From Candidatus Velthaea versatilis (GTDB lineage Bacteria; Vulcanimicrobiota; Vulcanimicrobiia; Vulcanimicrobiales; Vulcanimicrobiaceae), in NCBI GenBank assembly GCA_003134035.1, contig PLAE01000066.1, positions 487 through 46,775 of the forward strand: DNA of 46,289 nucleotides. Direction: 5' to 3'. A model generated the notes under the pieces. The model saw nothing but the letters and a program-made list of their open reading frames with translations. It was not told the DNA's origin and made no database searches. This document shows, piece after piece, positions 41,351 through 46,289 of this stretch (position 1 is the first letter of the stretch; the number at the start of each line of letters is the position of its first letter). Both the position numbers and the translations under genes were made by a program.

Positions 41351-43908
41351 ATGCGCAGCGAGAAATCTTCGGCGTCGACGGTGAGATTCGGATTGTAGAA
41401 CGGATCGCGCTGCGCGTGGACCGGCCAGCGTTCACGCACGAACGCGATCTCTTCCATCGCGCGGCGCACCTTGGCGGGTGTATCGTCGCCGCCCCGAGTC
41501 TTGGACTCGAAGTGGTAGAGGCGCACGTACGGCAGGTACACGCTTCGATAGCCCGCGGCATACAGGCGAAAGCAAAAGTCGACGTCGTTGTACGACACCG
41601 CGAGCCGTTCGTCGAGGCCGCCGACCTCGAGATACTTCGCCCGCGCGACCATCATGCAGGCACCGGTCACCGCGAGGTAATTGGTCGGCGCCTGCAAGGC
41701 GCCGAAGTAGCCCGGTGCTTGTGACGACGCGTACCGATGCGCGTGGCCGGCCAACCCGAGCACGCCGACGATCACGCCGGAGTGCTGCACGGTATCGTCG
41801 GGATAGAGCAGCATTCCACCGACGGCGCCGATTTTGGGCTTCGAGGCATGTTCGAGCAAGCCTTCGATCCAGTCTTCGCTCAACACCACCGTGTCGTTGT
41901 TGAGCAGCACGACGTAGTTCGAGACGCTGTCGCGAACCGCCAGATTATTGAGTTTCGAGTAATTGAACGGGATGTCCGCGCGCACGACGCGGAAGCGCTT
42001 CGGCTCGGCTTGACCCCACTGCGTGAACAAGCGCTGCGTCGCGGTTTCACGGCTCCCGTTGTCCACGACGATGACCTCGAACCGCGAATAGGTCGAACGC
42101 GCGAAGACCGAATCCAGACAGGCCGACAGCAGCTCGGCATGGTCACGCGTCGGAATGACGATACTGACGGTCTCCTCACCGGCCAACACGTAACGCACGG
42201 CAAAGTGTTCGCGGCCCGCGCCGGGCAGCTCGCAGACCCTGGCCGTCTCCTTGCGGCGCAGCAACGCGGATTCGATGGCCTTGCGGATGAGCTCGTGGCG
42301 CGACGCTTCGGTGCGCGGAAGGCGGTGGTACGATACGCGCGCGACGTGGACGACGCGCGCGTCGCCGTCGGTGCAGCGCAGCAAGGCGTCGAACCACATC
42401 GCCGGCCCGAAGCTGGGGTCGAGGCCGCCGACGGCGGCGAGCCTGCTCGTGCGCAGGGCGCAGGGCCGCCCAACGTAGTCCCGCGACAGGATCGTTTCGG
42501 GTGACCAATCCGGCTTGAAGTACGGAAACCGAAAGAACCCGCGTTCGCCGATCTCGTCTTCGTCACCGTAGATCGCGACCGCCCCCGGGTCGACGTTGCC
42601 GGACAGCGCGAACTCGACGAGCAAATCGCGCTCGAGGCGGTCACCGGGTTGGAACGGCAGGACGAAGTCCGTCCCAAGCTCGACGGCCGCCCGTTCCGGC
42701 GGCAGCGTGGTTACCCGTATCCGCGTATCGCTCTCGGTCAGCGTCGCCAGGGCGTCCCGCACGGCGCGCGATCCGTTTTCCGACGAGATCAGCACCGCTC
42801 GCCAGTCGGTCCAAATCTGCGCGCGCAGGTCGTCCACGGCCGTGCGAACGTCGGCGATCGAAGCGGTCGTAACGTCAATCAAAAAGCCGAACGACACGCG
42901 CTGCGGCAAGACGGAGGCCATCCGCACGAGCCGATCGATATCGATCGGGCGCAGCGCGTTGCGCTCGCGCCACATGAAGTACGGATCGCTCACCGCACGC
43001 AGTTCGGCAGCTTCGCTTTCCGGCGCGATGTCCGGCAGCGTGTCCTCGCCGGGGATACCCACGCGCGCCTTGAGGGCGAACCACGAGTTGCGCAATTTCC
43101 AAAATCGGCTGTTCTGCATGCCGATGATGAGGCTGCGCTGTTTGCGCACGAGCGGATACAGATACGCGACTTGCGCCAGCGCCTCTTCGCGCGTCCGCCC
43201 GTCGTCGAACGCGGGCAGCGCCACGATCGCATCGTGCACACAGGCAACCGTTGCGTCCAACGCCGCGACGCTGTCGTCGGCCGGTCCGATCCGCACGCAG
43301 CGGGGGCCGACTTCGGCACCCAAGATCGCTTGCAGCGCTTCGCTCTCCACGGCGTCGCGCACGAAGAACGCGCGAGCGGGCCGCAGCCGGTCGCGCACCA
43401 GCCGGGCGAACCGGATCGGATCTCCGTCGAGCTGCGGCATGACGATCGCGCGTTCGACCGCCGCCGCGATGCCCAGCAGCGTGGTGGCAGCCGCGTACGG
43501 CGTAAACACGAACGCGTCGTAGCTATCGGCGACGCGGCGGATGTGGGCGAGCAGATCGGAACTCCGCACGCCTTGCAAGAGAAACGCCGTGTCGAGGGGG
43601 CTCGTCGCGTCGCCGCCGGCGCTCATCGAGAGGACCGCCGCGTCGAATGCCGGCCGGTCGCGCGCTTCAACCCGGAAGCGTTGAATCTCGAACGGTTCGC
43701 TGTCGTCCCGGCCGGCCCGATAATAGTTCGCCGACCAGTCGTCGGCGGCGGAGCGCGCGCACGTCGTGATGACCTCGAGCGGAAAGCCGCGCAGCGCGAA
43801 CTCAGCCACGAAGCGATACAGGAAACGTTCGTCGTCGCGGTGCGCGTCGCGGCCGAAGAACGGCGTCACGAGCGCGACGCGCAGCCGAGCGTGCTGCGGG
43901 CTAGTCAC
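41347..43908 (-). CDS. Three-domain glycosyltransferase (GT4-like + two GT2)
   Basis: An 853-aa protein; GTG 43908 is the start, overlapping the previous stop (GTGA). The open frame extends 885 bases further upstream, but there it runs through the ligase gene. Residues 1-235 form a degenerate GT-B N-terminal domain (RVALVTPFFGRDAHRDD, FLYRFVAEFALRGF). Residues about 325-540 form a GT2-like domain with weak motifs (SFGFLIDVTTAS, YGDEDEIGERGFFRFPYFKP). Residues about 565-853 form a complete GT2 domain: VSIVIPTRDHAELLSACLDS, VVDNGSRE, LLNNDTVV, ACMMVARAKYLEVGGLDER and YNDVDFCFRLYAAGY. Only the last domain has all catalytic residues; the others may serve in acceptor binding or be inactive. Confidence 0.9.
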   Translation of the reverse strand: MTSPQHARLRVALVTPFFGRDAHRDDERFLYRFVAEFALRGFPLEVITTCARSAADDWSANYYRAGRDDSEPFEIQRFRVEARDRPAFDAAVLSMSAGGDATSPLDTAFLLQGVRSSDLLAHIRRVADSYDAFVFTPYAAATTLLGIAAAVERAIVMPQLDGDPIRFARLVRDRLRPARAFFVRDAVESEALQAILGAEVGPRCVRIGPADDSVAALDATVACVHDAIVALPAFDDGRTREEALAQVAYLYPLVRKQRSLIIGMQNSRFWKLRNSWFALKARVGIPGEDTLPDIAPESEAAELRAVSDPYFMWRERNALRPIDIDRLVRMASVLPQRVSFGFLIDVTTASIADVRTAVDDLRAQIWTDWRAVLISSENGSRAVRDALATLTESDTRIRVTTLPPERAAVELGTDFVLPFQPGDRLERDLLVEFALSGNVDPGAVAIYGDEDEIGERGFFRFPYFKPDWSPETILSRDYVGRPCALRTSRLAAVGGLDPSFGPAMWFDALLRCTDGDARVVHVARVSYHRLPRTEASRHELIRKAIESALLRRKETARVCELPGAGREHFAVRYVLAGEETVSIVIPTRDHAELLSACLDSVFARSTYSRFEVIVVDNGSRETATQRLFTQWGQAEPKRFRVVRADIPFNYSKLNNLAVRDSVSNYVVLLNNDTVVLSEDWIEGLLEHASKPKIGAVGGMLLYPDDTVQHSGVIVGVLGLAGHAHRYASSQAPGYFGALQAPTNYLAVTGACMMVARAKYLEVGGLDERLAVSYNDVDFCFRLYAAGYRSVYLPYVRLYHFESKTRGGDDTPAKVRRAMEEIAFVRERWPVHAQRDPFYNPNLTVDAEDFSLRI

Positions 43909-45254
43909 GACGCGGACACCGCGGGTACGAGCGCGCGCGAGCGCCGGCGCGCGAAGAGGGTCTGGGCGGAGATCTCCGCGATCGCGACGCCCAGCGTCAG
44001 CCAGTACATCGAGCCGACTTTCGGAAAGAAAAAGAGATCGTCGAAAATCTGGTGGGCCGCGAGCGCCGCGGTTGCCGCCAACATCCCGACCACGATCGGA
44101 CGCCGCACGGCCGAACGCGCGAGAATGACGACGATCGTCACGAACATCGTCACCGTCACCGCGCACATGACGATCCCGCCTTCGGCCAGGCTTTGCAAAT
44201 AGATGCTGTTGGCGTGCGTTCGAACGTTGGTCAGGCCGACGCGCGGCAGGTCGAACTCGTAGTTGCCGGCCCCGACGCCCACGATCGGCGACGATTTCCA
44301 CAGATCGAGCGCGGCTTGCCAGAGCATTTGCCGGTTGCCCAGGTGATCGGCCTGCTGCGGCACTTGGTCGAGTGAGAAATAGCGCGGCGGCAGACCGGCT
44401 CGCACCGCGACGACCGCCAAGATCGCGGTCGCGACGATCGTGGCCAGCGCGAACCGGATGCCGACTTTGCGCGGCGTCCGCATCACGATGAGGACGATCG
44501 CGCAGGCGAAAACCGTCGCGACGATGCCCGCGCGCGAGAAGGTCAGCACTTCGGTGACCGCGGCCAATCCGACGATGCCAACGAGTGTTCCGTCCCGATG
44601 CAGCAGGTTGCGCGCCAAGAGCACCGGGATGACGATTTCGAGCCAACCCGCGAGCTGGTTGGGGCCCTCGAGCACGCCCGCGATCCGCGGAACACCGCGG
44701 CCGCCGATGAAAATCCCCGAGTTCGCGCCGACCACGTACTGGGCGAGCGCCGTCACGCACACCAGGACGGTCACGATTTGGAGGGCGAGCCAAAATGGTC
44801 GGTCGTCCGGGTCGCTGGCGTAGGCAACGACGGCCGCCGCGAAGAGCACGGCATACTCGAGCGTCTTGGAGAATTCACGCAGAACCGGCGCATGATAGAC
44901 GGCGTGCGTCGCGCTCAAAGCGATCGCAAGCTCAGCGCCGACGAGCGTTGCGAGGACCACCCGCGCGACGCCCGTGCCCAACGCCGAAAGGTCCGGACGG
45001 CGCACCAAGAGCGCCAGCAGCAGGCCAACGACTCCCGCTTTGAGCAGCGTGATCGTGGTTGGGCCGATGTAGCGCGCTAGACCAATGGGTGCGAGAACGA
45101 TCAGCGCCGCCACACCATAGGCCGGCCGCCGCAGCGCGAGCGCGGCGACGATCGCGGCGGTGGCGGCATAGAGCAACCCGGTCGCCGCATCGATCGGCAC
45201 CGCGACATCGTGTCTGAGCGTGATGGTCCAGGGATGGAGTCCGATTCCGATCAC
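43905..45254 (-). CDS. O-antigen ligase/polymerase family membrane protein
   Basis: A 449-aa protein with about eleven hydrophobic segments. GTG 45254 is the start, sharing bases with the stop of the upstream flippase gene (GTGA); the longer open frame is only its antisense-free extension through that gene. The family's large periplasmic loop is present with GNRQMLWQAALDLWKSSPIV, GVGAGNYEFDLP and THANSIYLQSLAEGG, the last being the conserved His-containing motif of Wzy/WaaL proteins. GVLEGPNQLAGWLEIVIPVL precedes it. It either polymerises repeat units or ligates the finished chain to an acceptor; sequence alone does not decide. Confidence 0.9.
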   Translation of the reverse strand: MIGIGLHPWTITLRHDVAVPIDAATGLLYAATAAIVAALALRRPAYGVAALIVLAPIGLARYIGPTTITLLKAGVVGLLLALLVRRPDLSALGTGVARVVLATLVGAELAIALSATHAVYHAPVLREFSKTLEYAVLFAAAVVAYASDPDDRPFWLALQIVTVLVCVTALAQYVVGANSGIFIGGRGVPRIAGVLEGPNQLAGWLEIVIPVLLARNLLHRDGTLVGIVGLAAVTEVLTFSRAGIVATVFACAIVLIVMRTPRKVGIRFALATIVATAILAVVAVRAGLPPRYFSLDQVPQQADHLGNRQMLWQAALDLWKSSPIVGVGAGNYEFDLPRVGLTNVRTHANSIYLQSLAEGGIVMCAVTVTMFVTIVVILARSAVRRPIVVGMLAATAALAAHQIFDDLFFFPKVGSMYWLTLGVAIAEISAQTLFARRRSRALVPAVSAS

Positions 45255-46289
45255 GGCAGCGGGACGAGCTCCCGCGGCCGCTGACGCCGGATGAACAGCG
45301 TAATGGCGAGATGGACTTCTTCGGAGTCGAAGAGTCGCGCCAAACCGAGGAAAACGGCGGTGGCGAACGCCAGGTGCTCGCCGAGCGAAACGATGCGCGG
45401 CAATTCGCCGCTCGTCACCGGCGGCTCGAACGATTGAACCACCAGCAGCGCGGCAACCATGATCGAACTGCAGCCGAGAATCTTCAGAAATGAGCGGCCG
45501 ACGCTCAGCGCGTCGAACCCGCCCAGCACCCGCCAAACGATCAGCCCCAGAATGACGGTCTGCAGGGTTTGACTGACCGTGTTCGCGAGCAGCAGCCCGC
45601 GCGCTCCCAGCGACGGCAGCCAAAGGATCGACAACGCCACGTTGACCGCGACGGTGAGCACCGACGCGGCGACGGTCAACCGCGCTTGGCCGCAAGCGAA
45701 GGCGCAGCGGGTCAGCACGACGTTCGCGGCGAGGGCGACCAAGCCGGCGGCCACGTACGGCAGGAGCGAGGCGCACAGGACGGTCACTTCGGGCGTAAAA
45801 GCACCGCGCTCGAGCAGGGTTCGCACGATTGGGCCGGCGAGCATGATCAAGCCGAGCGCCGATGGCACCGTGCAAAAGATGACCATCTGCAAGCTCAGCG
45901 CGATGATGCGGCGGATCGCGGGCCGGTTGCGGTTGGCAAATTGGCCGGCGAAGACCGGAAAGATGACCGTCGCGAGCGCCGCGACGAAGAGCTGTTGCGG
46001 AAAACCCACGATCTTCGTGGCGTAGTTCATGCCCGAGATCGAACCGACGCTGAGTCCCGAAGCAAAAAAACGATCAAACAACAGCGCGACTTGCCCCGCC
46101 GCCGAGCCGACCGCGACCGGCACGAGGGTTTCGAGAACCCGCTTGATCCCCGGATGATGCAAATCGATCCGTGGCCGCACGCCGACCAGCGCGAGAAACG
46201 CCGGCACCTGAATCGCCAGTTGGGCACAATACCCGGCCACCGTGCCGACGACGAGGGTGCCCGCGCCATAGCGGGAAAAGCCGAGTTCG
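45251..46289 (-). CDS. MurJ/MviN-type lipid flippase (N-terminus beyond window edge)
   Basis: The frame is open to the right edge of the window (the last codons read ELGFSRYGAGTLVVGTVAGY), so about 345 residues of a roughly 500-residue protein are visible; its 5' end is missing. Repeated hydrophobic segments and the phrases ALLFDRFFASGLSVGSISGM, NYATKIVGFPQQLFVAALAT and VIFPVFAGQFANRN are typical of the MurJ/MviN family, which flips lipid II or related lipid-linked glycans. In a polysaccharide operon a paralogue specialised for lipid-linked polysaccharide units is as likely as the housekeeping MurJ. The stop overlaps the ligase start. Confidence 0.87.
   Translation of the reverse strand, partial: ELGFSRYGAGTLVVGTVAGYCAQLAIQVPAFLALVGVRPRIDLHHPGIKRVLETLVPVAVGSAAGQVALLFDRFFASGLSVGSISGMNYATKIVGFPQQLFVAALATVIFPVFAGQFANRNRPAIRRIIALSLQMVIFCTVPSALGLIMLAGPIVRTLLERGAFTPEVTVLCASLLPYVAAGLVALAANVVLTRCAFACGQARLTVAASVLTVAVNVALSILWLPSLGARGLLLANTVSQTLQTVILGLIVWRVLGGFDALSVGRSFLKILGCSSIMVAALLVVQSFEPPVTSGELPRIVSLGEHLAFATAVFLGLARLFDSEEVHLAITLFIRRQRPRELVPLP

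Noticed and set aside
42649-44202. Long open + strand frame (517 codons) antisense to the three-domain glycosyltransferase
   Set aside because: It is the antisense of well-supported GT2 and GT4 coding sequence; its translation is rich in Arg/His with no family motif, typical of high-GC shadow frames.
43909-44793. N-terminal extension of the three-domain glycosyltransferase frame
   Set aside because: The extension runs across the ligase gene in another frame and has Arg/Ala-rich non-protein-like composition; the GTGA overlap at 43905-43908 gives a natural start.
45255-45875. N-terminal extension of the O-antigen ligase frame
   Set aside because: It overlaps the MurJ-type gene on the same strand and is composed of Arg/Ala-rich residues without membrane segments; GTG 45254 begins right where the membrane protein pattern starts.

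Overview
High-GC bacterial chromosome segment with short intergenic gaps, frequent GTG/TTG starts and many stop-start overlaps. Lipoproteins with a Cys-Gly-rich N-terminus, a sedolisin (S53) protease, several Uma2-type genes and a caspase-fold protein together suggest a soil-type, poorly cultured lineage; the Eremiobacterota/WPS-2 type is my best guess, but no rRNA or other marker gene is present, so this is inference only. No tRNA, rRNA, CRISPR array, insertion sequence or phage gene was recognised.

The window is mainly a cell-surface polysaccharide locus. Left part (0-12 kb): UDP-sugar supply (UDP-glucose dehydrogenase ugd, convergent with a UDP-glucuronate decarboxylase-like gene), a caspase-like protein with C-terminal tandem repeats, a sulfotransferase-like gene, and a two-gene operon of a large lipoprotein and a secreted S53 protease. 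Middle-left (12-19 kb) is a decay and rearrangement zone. It holds an intact DegT aminotransferase, two NeuD/PglD-type acyltransferases arranged head to head, at least three broken DegT copies, a broken acyltransferase copy, three Uma2 genes (one intact, one truncated, one frameshifted), a broken XRE regulator and a ribbon-helix-helix protein. The remains are best explained by tandem duplication of a degT-neuD/pglD unit followed by unequal decay.

Middle-right (16.7-36.8 kb): glycosyltransferases (GT4-like, GT2, tandem GT2), two epimerase-like genes of the CDP-paratose/tyvelose type followed by a polyprenol-phosphate-type GT2 and a methyltransferase in one + strand operon, and a - strand operon with a Wzm/Wzt ABC exporter, a two-domain methyltransferase and a HicBA pair whose hicA is frameshifted. 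Right part (36.8-46.3 kb) is a single tightly overlapping - strand operon: MurJ/MviN-type flippase (cut by the window edge), O-antigen ligase/polymerase, a three-domain glycosyltransferase, a tandem GT2, a Wzx-type flippase and a GT-C-like membrane protein.

The most distinctive signal is a recurrent ~100-residue, probably beta-sandwich module marked by a Gly-Trp-Ala/Gly/Phe motif, then Arg-Pro/Ser/Thr-Asp-Val-Ala-x-x-Phe, then Ser-Gly-Phe. It occurs in four stand-alone proteins (two with an N-terminal membrane anchor) and at the N-terminus of one methyltransferase. Three of the four stand-alone genes lie next to one of the three GT-C-like membrane protein genes, two of them with overlapping stop and start codons. 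I infer a paired envelope glycan-binding/glycan-transfer system that I cannot match to a named one.
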